Assembly: GCA_021234155.1 (NCBI GenBank)
Contig: JAJEKV010000052.1
Coordinates: forward strand, 7,733,358 to 7,797,357
DNA: 64,000 nucleotides
From: Isoetes taiwanensis
Taxonomy: Eukaryota; Streptophyta; Lycopodiopsida; Isoetales; Isoetaceae
Direction: 5' to 3'
Every line of letters starts with the position of its first letter. Position 1 is the first letter of the stretch. Made by a program: the position numbers and the translations under genes. The notes under the pieces are model-generated. The model was not told where the DNA came from and did no database searches. It worked only from the letters and a program-made list of their open reading frames with translations. Positions 11,541 to 21,600 of the stretch are shown one piece after another.

Positions 11541-11690
11541 AATAGGATCTGAGCTTTAATTCTCCATCATGATAAGGCCATAAAAATACTTGAGAAGATC
11601 CTCCAAGTCCAGCAGCAAGTGAAAATACCAAGCCCATGTCAAATATTATATGTACCTGCATTTTAAACATATGGGTTCAAGGATTACGCC

Positions 11691-12140
11691 CCTTGAAGAA
11701 CGCTGCTAAGCTCCGATCCTTGAAATTCTATGCTTAATATTCCCACCATTTACCAGTGATTGTGATGGTTCTTTTTGTTTGGAATTGCCATGGTCACCCC
11801 TTGAAGAACGTTGCCAAACTTCTCTTTCTATCTAGACTATGGCAATCCACGCCCTAAGGGGATATTGAAATACGCGCCTAAAGAAATAACTGAATTTTGA
11901 TTGGGACGCCATATGTTAGGATGCATGTGGCTTCAAAGTGCATGCAAAAGTAGAACGTTTCTAACTCTCATGTGATTAATATGAAGTTTTAGCTATAGCC
12001 GAGAGGTAAAAGTCATAACAAATAACAAGGTTGCCTCAAGTGCCAAAACCAAAACGGTGTCAGTTGATTACACCAACCAATTAGACTGCTTTTAAAGTGC
12101 ATGCTAAAGTATAATGTGTTCAATGGTAAATAATTGGAAA
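11691..12140 (+). repeat. Repeat R2, copy a
   Basis: Near-identical to 16018-16527 and, inverted, to 51314-51830; part is also inverted at about 46745-46905. It begins with CGCTGCTAAGCTCCGATCC and ends at the Helitron insertion point at 12140/12141. It is about 80% similar by eye to part of R3 (13140-13260), so R2 and R3 may be ancient tandem relatives. No coding capacity is recognised. Confidence 0.8.
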
Positions 12141-12766
12141 CTAGTAACGGGTGCCCGGCGTTGCCGGGCATAAGTACTGTTGTATTTGCAATACTTGCAA
12201 TACTTAGCTACAGTTGAGAAGGAATGAGAAGAGAAATAGCAGAGATAAGGACTCGGGTGCTTGCGTATTGTTTACTTTAGTTCTTGCTAGACCTCAGAAA
12301 TTTTGCATCATTGACATCTTTCTATGGATGTCATACAGTAAAAATGGTTGTTCTTATATTGTCTAGCTTTGAAGTGTTATAACTTTTCATGTGCCATGAG
12401 GCAACGTTGCTAGTCTTTAGTATGTACAATTGTTTTATGTTGTCTAGATTTAAAGTATCATAAACTTTTTGATGTCCCATGAACATAGCTAGCCTTTAAT
12501 AGTGTTAGTCGTGTTACGTTAATGTTGGCCTAATGAAGCTTCATAAATAACATGTGTCTCTGCAAAGGTATCATAAGAGACCTTTTCTACAATTGTCTAC
12601 ATGCTAGTATCAATTAAATGCAAGGTAACCTTGCTTTTTAAAGGAACCTAATGTTGATCACCTATCTTGACTCTTATTGTGTTGGAGGATATGATCTAGC
12701 ATTTCTCCAACACAACAATGTAGTCGATTGAAGAAGGAATGGGATAATTAATGTTATATTGTGGGA
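12141..12766 (-). mobile_element. Non-autonomous Helitron, 626 bp
   Basis: On the minus strand it starts with TCCCACAATATAAC at 12766. It ends with a GC-rich hairpin (GCCCGGC, AAC, GCCGGGC) followed eight bases later by CTAG at 12141. The flanking host bases are A before TC and T after CTAG, the insertion rule of Helitrons. No Rep/helicase coding is present. A second copy with the same ends lies at 50699-51313. It sits exactly at the R2/R3 junction. Confidence 0.9.
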
Positions 12767-13540
12767 TAGCGTCACACTTCAAAAGCTTGTAATGTGGTTG
12801 GGAAAAACATCACGTGAGTAGCAAAATGGAATTTGTGTGTATGCCGTGTTTGTACATAAACTTAGAAAAGAGGGATGATTTCTCTAGGATGTTATTGATA
12901 AACTATGTAGCAGGTCATAGATCAAACCTTTTGCAACGTTGGAAGTACGATTAAGACTCCGAAAGCTTATAATATGCTTCTTAACACATGAAATGTATTT
13001 GCATGATGAAGTCATAAAGGTGATCATGGATTGCGCACAAGAATCAAGAACTGGTTCAAATTTTGCGTGATTGCATTTTTCCTTACTTCGATGTCTTTTT
13101 CAGTAGCAATTGTGCCAAAACTTCATTACTTCTCTATGCTCCCTAAGAGGACATTGAAACGTGTGCCTAAAGAAACAAGTGAACTTTCATTGGAACGCCG
13201 TATATTAGGATGTATGTTGGCTTCAAAGTGCATGCACAAGCACATGATATCGAGGATTTTAGCTATAACCGTAGGTGTGATAGTTACAAAAATTACAAAA
13301 TGCTTTGAGTGCCTACATTCAATGTTGGGAATATGCAAGCACACGTGCCAACGTCCAATTTAGGAATATGATAGAACATGATAGTATCTTTTACATCCAC
13401 GTAAGAACTCAAATCCAAGACCTATACGGTGTTAAATGATGGGACAAACCTATTAACCCACAACCACAAAATCACAATATAAGTTATGAGGAAAGACAAA
13501 AGACTGCCTTTTGACTCCGTGGATGATCAATGGAGTATAA
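12767..13540 (+). repeat. Repeat R3, copy a
   Basis: Starts TAGCGTCACACTTCAAAAGC. It is near-identical to 16646-17130 and, inverted, to about 45895-46640. The open frame at 13031-13363 (110 residues) recurs in the other copies but in truncated or altered form, so I do not treat it as a gene. The R2-Helitron-R3 order at 11691-13540 parallels R2-spacer-R3 at 16018-17130. The repeat class is unknown. Confidence 0.8.
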
Positions 13541-13564
13541 ACTACATCTCGAAAGGCTTTCACA

Positions 13565-14460
13565 AAGCTGCATCAAAAGTTGCCGAAAAAATGAAACCAT
13601 AAGACATTATTGCCATATTACATATGCATGCATTTCCTATGAATGTTAGAATACCCAAGAAGTTGTTCGTTAGTCCAGCTTTTGTCCCGAACTTTGTATA
13701 ATAGACCGATAGAACCACAAGAGTGTAAGCGCCTCTATAACATGATACATGTTTAAGAAAATGGTTTCTTTCAAAAAACAAAAACAGAGAAACCATATGC
13801 AGATACCTGAGCATCTGAAGATTTTGAAGATGTCAAGTGATCCATAATGATATCTGACCAACTTTAGCCAAGTACTTGTGCTGCTTTGACTACATATTAT
13901 GCAATATTTACATCATCATCACCAACTGCACTGCACAGGATGTGTGTAATTAGAGTCTCTACATCATGCTCTGAATCAAGCACTAATGTATTTTTACATG
14001 GTAACTCATATAGTGAAACAAACTGCATTTATTTCCGCTGGACTCATAGAAGCAAAGAAAATGCCGCAAATTCAAGAAAATGATTTGATTTCACGACTCT
14101 GGGAAAAATAATCTAAGCAGCAATTACAGTGACCATTTAAGAAACCGGTCTCCCTAGAATGGGCAACTTCTCAATCTCACCAGGCTCTGATATGCACTGT
14201 ACAGATGTCTTTTGAAGGACAAGCACAACAATACACAAGGGAGAGGCAGAGTGCTCAATACATCCACATGTACAAGAAGGGAACCCTGTTACATATGTGA
14301 CCCATAAAGTAGCAGCCTATTTAACAGCACGAGATGTCAGCATGGAGTTGCTTCAGTCCAAGATCAACATCCTCTTCACAACGGATAAACACCCAGGACT
14401 GACTCATGTCCAGGTCAAAACATGATAATGAGGTCCAAATATTCACCTGCATAATGCGGG
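13565..14460 (-). repeat. Family C copy 1, with HEAT-like exon remnant
   Basis: This copy lies on the opposite strand to those at 21225, 23486, 44890 and 61190. On the minus strand it keeps pieces of an exon (about 13995-13800) reading as in the 15308-15562 copy, but it lacks a 17-base stretch and is frameshifted. At its 3' side it keeps SSKSSDAQ followed by a GTATCT donor. About 14180-14460 is the segment found in every family C copy (cytosine-poor, containing the palindrome-like CATGTACAAGAAGGG). It appears to be part of a duplicated host gene carried within transposon clusters. Confidence 0.7.
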
Positions 14461-14930
14461 AACAAGCAAATCCAAAAAATTTGCAGCTCGTTCCTCTGCT
14501 AAATTATGCAAAGTATTAATCATGGTACAATCAGATTCAATCACTTCCTAGCATAAATAAAAAGGAAGAAGTTTGTCTGCAAACACCAATGGTTTACCAA
14601 TATAATATACAGTTGCCGAGATGCTCCTAGTCGTACCACACTTGTCCATTCTCACAACTCGCATGTAAGGGATGGAGCAATTGGCCCAGTGACTCCTGCC
14701 AAAAATAATACGTCTAGGAGTTAACGCACATAAAGATCAATTGTTTTAAATAAGAGCGGCATTTTTATACCTGGACTATCATACAACATCCCCTTTGCGG
14801 TCTTCTGATTGATATACACTTTGCATGTTGTACAATCTGAGCATCTATTGCAATCATCTATTTCTGCCTTATGCAAAAACGTGAGCCCTGATATGCTTTT
14901 AAAATGTCTGCCAGCCATGCTCAAGTGATT
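14460..14930 (-). pseudogene. Host gene 3' fragment (cysteine-rich exon)
   Basis: On the minus strand, 14924-14760 reads MSMAGRHFKSISGL, then a cysteine-rich CNRCSDCTTCKVYINQ and KGMLYDSPG. It ends at a GTATAA donor. An acceptor TTTTGGCAG follows at about 14700, then VTGPIAPS. A further acceptor TACTTTGCAG precedes an exon reading ILAEERAANF then LDLLVPALCR in copies at 21180 and 44925. The same fragment is inverted at 20870-21240. The protein is not recognised. Conservation of intron borders between copies indicates duplication of genomic DNA, not of a transcript. Confidence 0.45.
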
Positions 14931-15099
14931 TGCATCTTATCTGATTTTGCAATGTGCAGGAGATTCAAGACTTCAAGCTATTCTTATCGTGATTTTCAAA
15001 AGATTCTGAGCGCTTCAAGCAGAGGTTTTCTTACCATACTGCGTTTGTGAGTAGAATACCCACTCTCGATCATCGATCACCGTGATATCGAAAAGTTGT

Positions 15100-15999
15100 T
15101 GTTTAAAGTATGCGTATGGTACGTACGGTACCATAAAATACGTACCTCTAGAACCTGCTATAAACTTCCACTAAAAATAAACAATATTAGTATAGGTGTT
15201 CAATTTTCAGAGCAGGCAAGAACTTTCAAAACTTTTTACATACCTTGCCCCTTACCTCCCCTATTAGGGATAGATACATTTAACCTAGCCTCTCAAAATG
15301 GTTTCTTTCAAAAAACAAAAACAGAGAAACCATATGCAGATTTTGAAGATGTCAAGTGATCCATAATGATATCTGACCAACTTTGTGGTGAAACATAATA
15401 GCCAAGTACTTGTGCTGCTTTGACTACATATTGTGCAATATTTACATCATCATCACCAACTGCACTGCACAGGATGTGTGTAATTAGAGTCTCTGCATCA
15501 TGCTCTGAATCAAGCACTAATGTAATTTTACATGGTAAATCATATAGTGAAAGAAACTGCATTTATTTCCGTTGGACTCATAGAAGCAAAGAAAATGCAG
15601 CAAATTCAAGAAACTTGATTTGATTTCACCACTCTAGGAAAAGTAATCTAAGCAAAGAATTACAAAGGACTACGAAAATACAAAAGGAGTTCCAGTTCCC
15701 CAAGAAAAAACTGTCTCCCTAGAATGGGCAACTTGCTCAATCTCACTAGGCTCTGATATGCACTGTTCAGATGTTTTTTGAAGGACAAGCACAACAATAC
15801 ACAAGGGAGAGGCAGAGCGCTCAATACATCCACATGTACAAGAAGGGAACACTGTTACATGTGTGACCCGTAAAGTAGCAGCCTATTTAACAGCACGAGA
15901 TGTCAGCATGGAGTTGCTTCAGTCCAAGATCAGCATCCTCTTCACAACGGACACAGACCCAGGGCTGACTCATGTCCAGGTCAAAACATGATAATGAGG
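15100..15999 (-). repeat. Family C copy 2, with flank and junction to U6 tail
   Basis: Positions 15296-15999 repeat family C, and 15100-15295 matches (inverted) 61930-62118. The right edge is sharp: after ATAATGAGG at 15998 the sequence becomes the last bases of U6 snRNA. This copy holds the best-preserved HEAT-like exon (15562-15308). CAG and CTG triplets are intact here, so it is a clean reference for the altered copies. Confidence 0.75.
15308..15562 (-). pseudogene. HEAT-repeat-like exon (possible DNAAF5 fragment)
   Basis: An uninterrupted minus-strand frame of 84 residues contains ITLVLDSEHDAETLITHILC, then a GDDDVNIAQYVVKAAQVLGY segment and VSPQSWSDIIMDHL. The pattern of hydrophobic helices, with V-AQ-LG-YV-P-W-II-HL, is what one sees in HEAT/ARM proteins. 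It recalls axonemal dynein assembly factor 5, but I cannot test this. Copies elsewhere (13800-14000, 23960-24075, 45460-45640, 61690-61900) carry frameshifts. If it is DNAAF5-like, the host would be expected to make flagellated sperm. The HEAT-like call is moderate; the DNAAF5 name is weak. Confidence 0.4.
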
Positions 16000-16018
16000 T
16001 CGAGAAATGGTCCAAATT
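16000..16018 (+). pseudogene. U6 snRNA 3'-end fragment
   Basis: TCGAGAAATGGTCCAAATT equals the last 19 bases before the U-tail of the U6 gene at 51831-51934. It is followed by a short T run and then by repeat R2. This shows that R2 copy b was duplicated together with the end of a U6 gene, and that the breakpoint with family C falls inside U6. Confidence 0.85.
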
Positions 16019-16527
16019 GTTTTTCCAGCGCTCCGATCCTTGAAATTCTATGTTTTTTTGCAAATATGCATAAATTTTTTTTCCAACGCTCCGATCCTTG
16101 AAATTCTATGCTTTTTCGCACATATGCATATTTTAGAATATTCCCACCATTTACCAGTGATTGTGATGGTTCTTTTTGTTTGGAATTGCCATGGTCATCC
16201 CTTGAAGAACGTTGCCAAACTTCTCTTTCTATCTAATCCACGCCCTAAGGGGATATTGAAATACACGCCTAAAGAAATAACTGAATTTTGATTGGGACGC
16301 CATATGTTAGGATGCATGTGGCTTCAAAGTGCATGCAAAAGTAGAACGTTTCTAACTCTCATGTGATTAATATGAAGTTTTAGCTATAGCCAGAGGCCAA
16401 AAGTCATAACAAATAACAAGGTTGCCTCAAGTGCCAAAACCAAAACGGTGTCAGTTGATTACACCAACCAATTAGACTGCTTTTAAAGTGCATGCTAAAG
16501 TATAATGTGTTCAATGGTAAATAATTG
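16018..16527 (+). repeat. Repeat R2, copy b
   Basis: Near-identical to 11691-12140 and to the inverse of 51314-51830. Its first 115 bases hold a tandem duplication of a ~60-bp unit (CGCTCCGATCCTTGAAATTC at about 16028 and 16088) that ends in a T run resembling the U6 tail region. The unit is also present beside the intact U6 at 51740-51838. Confidence 0.8.
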
Positions 16528-16645
16528 GAAATAAAAAGAAAACCATTATTATATGTAAGAATTAGGAATACTAGTGGCTTAGTGACGGTGCCCCGCATTT
16601 GTCAGGAAATATGGAATCTCTTGTAACTTGGGAAATTAGCGTCAC
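16528..16645. mobile_element. Degenerate second Helitron-like terminus
   Basis: Between R2 and R3, where copy a carries the 626-bp Helitron, this copy has 118 other bases. They include, on the minus strand, GGGGCACCGTCACTAAGCCACTAG followed by T, which looks like another Helitron family's 3' end. The imperfect hairpin before it (CCTGACAAATGCGGGG) supports this weakly. The same segment is inverted at about 46640-46760. I cannot place a 5' TC end. Confidence 0.4.
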
Positions 16646-17130
16646 ACTTCAAAAGCTTGTAATGTGGTTGGGAAAAACATCACGTGAGTAGCAAAATGGA
16701 ATTTGTGTGTATGCCGTGTTTGTACATAAACTTAGAAAAGAGGGATGATTTCTCTAGGATGTTATTGATAAACTATGTAGCAGGTCATAGATCAAACCTT
16801 TTGCAACGTTGGAAGTACGATTAAGACTCCGAAAGCTTATACTATGCTTCTTAACACATGAAATGTATTTGCATGATGAAGTCGTAAAGATGATCATGGA
16901 TTGCGCACAAGAATCAAGAACTGGTTCAAATTTTGCGTGATTGCATTTTTCCTTACTTCGATGTCTTTTTCAGTAGCAATTGTGCCAAAACTTCATTACT
17001 TCTCTTTGCTCACTAAGAGGACATTGAAACGTGTGCCTAAAGAAACAAGTGGACTTTCATTGGAACGCCGTATATTAGGATGTATGTTGGCTTCAAAGTG
17101 CATGCATAAGCACATGATATCAAGGATTTT
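16646..17130 (+). repeat. Repeat R3, copy b (truncated)
   Basis: Near-identical to 12767-13255, then diverges at about 17131 after AAGGATTTT. It ends in unique sequence (17131-17940) in which I see no gene; a short open frame at 17519-17704 is not recognised. Confidence 0.75.
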
Positions 17131-18659
17131 CTGAACATATATAATTATTATTGGGTCGATTCTTTGGCATATTCTTCGACGTCGAGGCACTCATTTTGGC
17201 TGTCCATTGAATTACAAATTATTTTTGACCGTCGACATTTTAGAGACGGCCACCGCCATAGCCATCGATGTATGTGGTCGGGCCGGGGTTCAAGCTTCAG
17301 ATAGCGGGCTGCAAATGTGGTCGGATCCAACGTTTGGTGCTTGATTTTTTTGCTGCAACGACCAAGCCTTACCTATTTGTTTGACTCTGTATTGTAGTAT
17401 TCCGGCACAATCTGGAGCGATGCGTCTAAAGCCCTAATATTTTTGCCCGCTTACTCTGTTCCGGCTACACTATTCCGGCTTCTCCATTTGCCCCTGCGCT
17501 CCTGAAAAAAATGTTGCTGTGAAATGCAAAGTAGGCAGGCAATCTGAGGCAAAGAATAAGATGCCTAGGAAGGATTTGAATACTGCCAGAAAAAGTGTCA
17601 CAACAGAAAGAACACCAACACCGCCAAGTGATCGAAGAACACCAATATCGCTGAGCCGATGCAAATGTAAGAGAACCTGCATGCCAAAAACATGGCGATT
17701 CTAGAGGTTTTTTTTCTTAATTATTTGCTGATTTTGATGTGGTTGCAAGTACACAGTTGCAATAAAGTGCATATTTTCAAATAGAACTTCAAAACTCAGA
17801 GTAGTAATGGCCATGGCTTACGGTATCGTGAGATGAAATTAACTAGCATGATGATACCCTTTAATATTTTTAATGGTCTGTGCATAGCCTCTTGATGCCT
17901 ACTTTTTCATAGAACTGCCACATATCACATTTGTTGGACCCTCAAAATTTTATCCGAATTTAGGGACCGCCACATCATAGATATGGGAGACTTCGAATCC
18001 AAGTCCTGAGAATAGAAATCGGCTTCCTTCTTTGCAAGGATTTATTTTTGAAAATCTGTTCGACTCCAAGCTTCTCGTGATCCGTGATTTTCTCGACTTA
18101 GTGGAAGAAAGAAGCATGGTGTATGGTAGTCTATCTTGGCAGTTATATTTTTTTGCTTTGCTGGGTGAAGTCCCACTCATCTAAAGCCTGGAACGAGGCA
18201 TTAGAAAAAATATGGGGTCTTATTGAGTCCTGTTATGAATATTCAAAAAATACACGTCAGACTTTTGAGGCAACCAATAGGAATCTAGTCCTTTTGTTTC
18301 TAATGCATATTATGTGGCAAAAGATGTTTTAGTCTTTGTGAGTTGGCATCCACATGGCCATTTTTCTATGGTCACTTGCTCCAACGCACCCATTCTGTTT
18401 TGGATTGTTGAGCCATAAGATTGCCCAAAATCTAAGGGCCCCTTTCCCGAATTTTTTTTTTATTTTTGGTTTCCAAAATCGTATCCCGATGGTGGAGATA
18501 CGAATTTTTTTGCGGGTCTTTGTTTAGGGCATAGATTGCAATAGCTCCATTTCATTTCCATTGTCGGATTTCATCGAAGCATCTTCATTTGCTAATCGGG
18601 TAGGCAAACCTAGCATTGGCTATTGATTTATCTCTTCTTTTCAGTTTTTTCAAGCTAAC

Positions 18660-19340
18660 AACATTTCTTTTTTAATTTACAGATCATGAGGAAGCTGAGA
18701 TCAGAGACAAAAATAGTTGTTTTACGGAACAAGAAAGACTCCAACGGGGAATGGATTGATCTTCTTGTTTCTATTGGTTCATGGATTACAATGCAACCTA
18801 AATCATCTGGTCAACATAGAGTAAAATGATCCAGAGTGCACGATGTCAATGTCCATTGGAGGGCTCGTATTAAGGAATTCTTTATGGGGCTGGAGGAATG
18901 ACAATACACGAGATTCTCGTAGAGCATGCTTATGATGCTCAAGCTATGGCAAAAGAATCAATATCTAAAAGACCTTCATTTCGGCCCCTTGAAGCAAATT
19001 GTTTATGTTCTTTCGATTTTGTTGATGTGGTTCCCGCAAAAAAGTATAACAAGTGTGCTTCGTGTCTATCATTTTGAAATAGGGAAGGCATTATTTGAAG
19101 ACTACTCAATGTCGAATTGGCGAAAGCAAAGGGTATTTGGTTCCATAGGTATCATTATACAAGATCAACAAGAGAAGTTGGCAAGCTAGTTGAGGTTGGT
19201 CCCCCGAAGTCTCAACTTAATGGGGCTGAGTTAGTAGTGCAAGATCTTAACAAAGATTCAAAGAACAACTTGGAAAAGAGATTTATAAGACATTGACGTA
19301 AAGAGGTGTATGCTTATATGTGCCGGTAAGCTTTTTGTAC
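18660..19340 (+). pseudogene. Unrecognised host gene fragments (exon-like stretches)
   Basis: Open stretches in changing frames read like protein: MRKLRSETKIVVLRNKK then DSNGEWIDLLVSIGSWITMQ (about 18686-18826), DLHFGPLKQIVYVLS (about 18974) and EVGPPKSQL (about 19195). They are interrupted by stops at about 18827 and 18899. No family is recognised. Their position just upstream of well-formed exons (19388-20700) suggests one decayed multi-exon gene on the plus strand. Confidence 0.35.
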
Positions 19341-19380
19341 CAATAAACTTGTTCTCTTCTTATTTCAAAGATGAATCTTC

Positions 19381-19947
19381 GCTAGAAGGACACCACAAAC
19401 ATATGTAATCAGCAAACCATCTAACGAGACACTGGACAATATGTTTTCTAGCAAGTGGAAAAGAAAAGAACATGTTAGTGGTTGTGAAATAACTGAATGC
19501 ACAGTTGCATCTGATGCTCTTATCTTCAGGTAAGAAAACTTGGTTCCTATTTGCTCTCCTAAATTTTTATATTAAAAGTTCTCACAGAGTTATTTGTATT
19601 ACAGGTACAGATTGTCCAAGCAGTTTTTATATTTTAATTACTTTGTGGAGAGGAAAAGGAAAATCAGGGAGGGAGATCATTGGGTTTGGAAAGCAATAGA
19701 GGAGCATCGTACTATATGTTCTTCAATGGAGCTAACTATTGCTTGTGAAAATCTAGGGAATAAGATCATCATTGTTGAAGAAGACTCTACATTGCACGAT
19801 TGCAGAGAACTTCTAAACGCAGCTAGGTTGCATGGAGACTTCCATTTTCTTTTGAATGATAGGAAGGTTGGATACCGCCGAGAGTCTTCAATAAAATGTA
19901 AAGATTGTCAAGCTCCAAGTAAGCTGAGCATTAAAATGTTAAGTTGA
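19381..19947 (+). pseudogene. Two phase-matched exons of an unknown host gene
   Basis: Exon one (about 19382-19529) reads RRTPQTYVISKPSNETLDNM and continues to DALIF. It ends TTCAG before GTAAGAAA. The intron ends TTTGTATTACAG at 19604. Exon two starts in the phase that completes an Arg codon and runs 19605-19947: YRLSKQFLYFNYFVERKRKI, then REGDHWVWKAIEEHRTICSS, then a segment ending HGDFHFLLNDRK. The consistent phase and consensus splice sites make a genuine gene origin likely. The protein family is not recognised. No upstream start is visible, so it is at best a fragment. Confidence 0.5.
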
Positions 19948-20399
19948 TAGGAAAATAAAAAGCTGTTTTTGGTAATTCAGGTTCAATTCTTGAAGCAGTT
20001 ATAGTTGTAGATAGTGTTAATCCAGGTTGTAGCTTTAGCATACAACAGAAGGATGCATTTATATAATATTTGATCTAAATAACTTGTTAGCCACATTACC
20101 TCATCCATGGTATTTAAGTAGACCTTATGATTTTTTTCGCCGTTTTCTGTACGAATTGGCATGTTCTGTACCTGAGAATGTTGCAGACATTGTACATAAC
20201 TTGAATGGTGTAATGCTACATACTCATAAAGTGTAGATACGGTTATAGGAGTCTAATTTTGTACCTCAGGTGTGCTTTACCATATATAATGTTTCTTTAT
20301 GTTTGTCTCTGCACATGTTGGGCATGCTTTTGGTTGGTTCCTCAGGGTGTTTGACCATGTGAACTTATAACTGATGTCTGGATCTCTTGTGCAATGCAG

Positions 20400-20715
20400 G
20401 TAACAGAGTTTTCCATGGTTGCAAGGTACCTTATTGAAGAGCTTCCTTCGTATTATTCCAACCCCACAAAGAACATAGATGATGATGGTATCTATACGAG
20501 TTTTGTTTTGAACCTCTGAGTTCCTGTTTTGTTTAAAGTTTATCTGTTGTATTTCTGCAGAATACGAGGATGATATGGAAATAGACAATAGTAATACGGT
20601 GATACAAGTTCCAGAGCCTGCTTTGGAGGAACAGATTCATCACATTGCAGACATAAAACTACTTGATCACCTTGTAGCTTCAGTTGTCTCACGGTTCATT
20701 AGATGTCAGCACTTT
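20400..20715 (+). pseudogene. Two further phase-matched acidic exons
   Basis: Acceptor TGCAG at 20399 opens an exon reading VTEFSMVARYLIEELPSYY, then SNPTKNIDDD, to a GTATCT donor at 20488. The next acceptor TTTCTGCAG (20560) opens EYEDDMEIDNSNTVIQVPEP then ALEEQIHHIADIKLLDHLVA. The split codon (G plus AA) gives Glu, so the reading frame is kept across the intron. The acidic DDDEYEDDMEID run is a surface-linker feature. It is probably the same gene as 19381-19947. Not recognised. Confidence 0.5.
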
Positions 20716-20869
20716 GTAAAAATACTAGAAAATTAGTATTTCAGGGCATTTTATACTGTTTTACAATCTTTCATGCTTCCCTTTTATATGCAGCTGCTAT
20801 CAGAGAAGAATCTTGAAGAAGATAAGCAATAGAAAGTGCTCATTGGATAATGAGTTCCTCCTTTCTACA

Positions 20870-21224
20870 CCTTTCAAGGGAAGACTGCAAAGGGGATGCT
20901 GTATGATAGTCCAGGTACAAAAATGTCGCTCTTATTTAAAACAATTGATCTTTATGTGCGTTAACTCCTAGACGTATTATTTTTGGCAGGAGTCACCGGG
21001 CCAATTGCTCCATCCCCGCTCGTCTGAAGGCGAGAATGGACAAGTGTGGTACTAACTAGGAGCAGCTCGACAACCGTGATATTATATTGGTAAACCATTG
21101 GTGTTTGCGCACAAACTTCTTCCTTTTTATTTATGCTAGGAAGTGATTGAATCCTCGATTGTACCATGATTAATACTTTGCAGATTTTAGCAGAGGAACG
21201 AAGCTGCAAATTTTTGATTTGCTT
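20870..21224 (+). pseudogene. Inverted copy of the cysteine-rich gene 3' fragment
   Basis: Positions 20880-21224 repeat 14440-14860 in opposite orientation, including the KGMLYDSPG codons, the GTACAAAAATG donor side, the TTTTTGGCAG acceptor (about 20990) and VTGPIAPS. The exon after TACTTTGCAG (21183) should read ILAEERAANF. This copy has a one-base change there that breaks the frame. Altered CAG/CTG sites begin to appear at about 21020 onward. Confidence 0.55.
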
Positions 21225-21600
21225 GTTCCCGCGATTATGCAGGTGAATATTTGGACCTCATTATCATGTTTTGACCTGGACATGAGTCAGCCCCCGGTCT
21301 CAGGTCCATTGTGAAGAGGATGCTGATCTTGGACTGAAGCAACTCCATACGCCGACATCTCGCGGCCGTTAAATAGGTCGCTACTTTATGGGTCACATAT
21401 GTAACAGTTGTTCCCTTCTTGTACATGTGGATGTATTGAGCCTCCGCCTCCCTTTGTGTATTGTTGTGCTTTGTCCTTCAAAAGACATCCTCAGACAAAG
21501 GCATATCGAGCCTCCGGTGAGATTGAGCAAGTTGCCCATTCTAGGGAGACAGCTTTTTCTTGGGGAACTGGAACTCCTTTTGTATTTTCATGGTCACTGT
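21225..21600 (+). repeat. Family C, partial copy 3 (left direct repeat)
   Basis: Starts at CTTGTTCCCGCGATTATGCAGG and ends TCATGGTCACTGT. It matches 23486-23855 and, inverted, 14180-14460. Many sites that are CAG or CTG in the 14-16 kb copies read CG, CCG or TCG here, for example GGCTGCTACTTT versus GGTCGCTACTTT. Together with the copy at 23486 it flanks a 1.88-kb block. Confidence 0.8.

Noticed and set aside
13031-13363. 110-codon frame repeated at 16901 and 46090
   Set aside because: It follows repeat R3 and changes reading frame or is truncated in other copies. Codon positions show no sign of constraint, and the related R2 sequence has no such frame.
17250-17320. tRNA-like GGGTTCAAGC box
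   Set aside because: No cloverleaf could be built around it on either strand.
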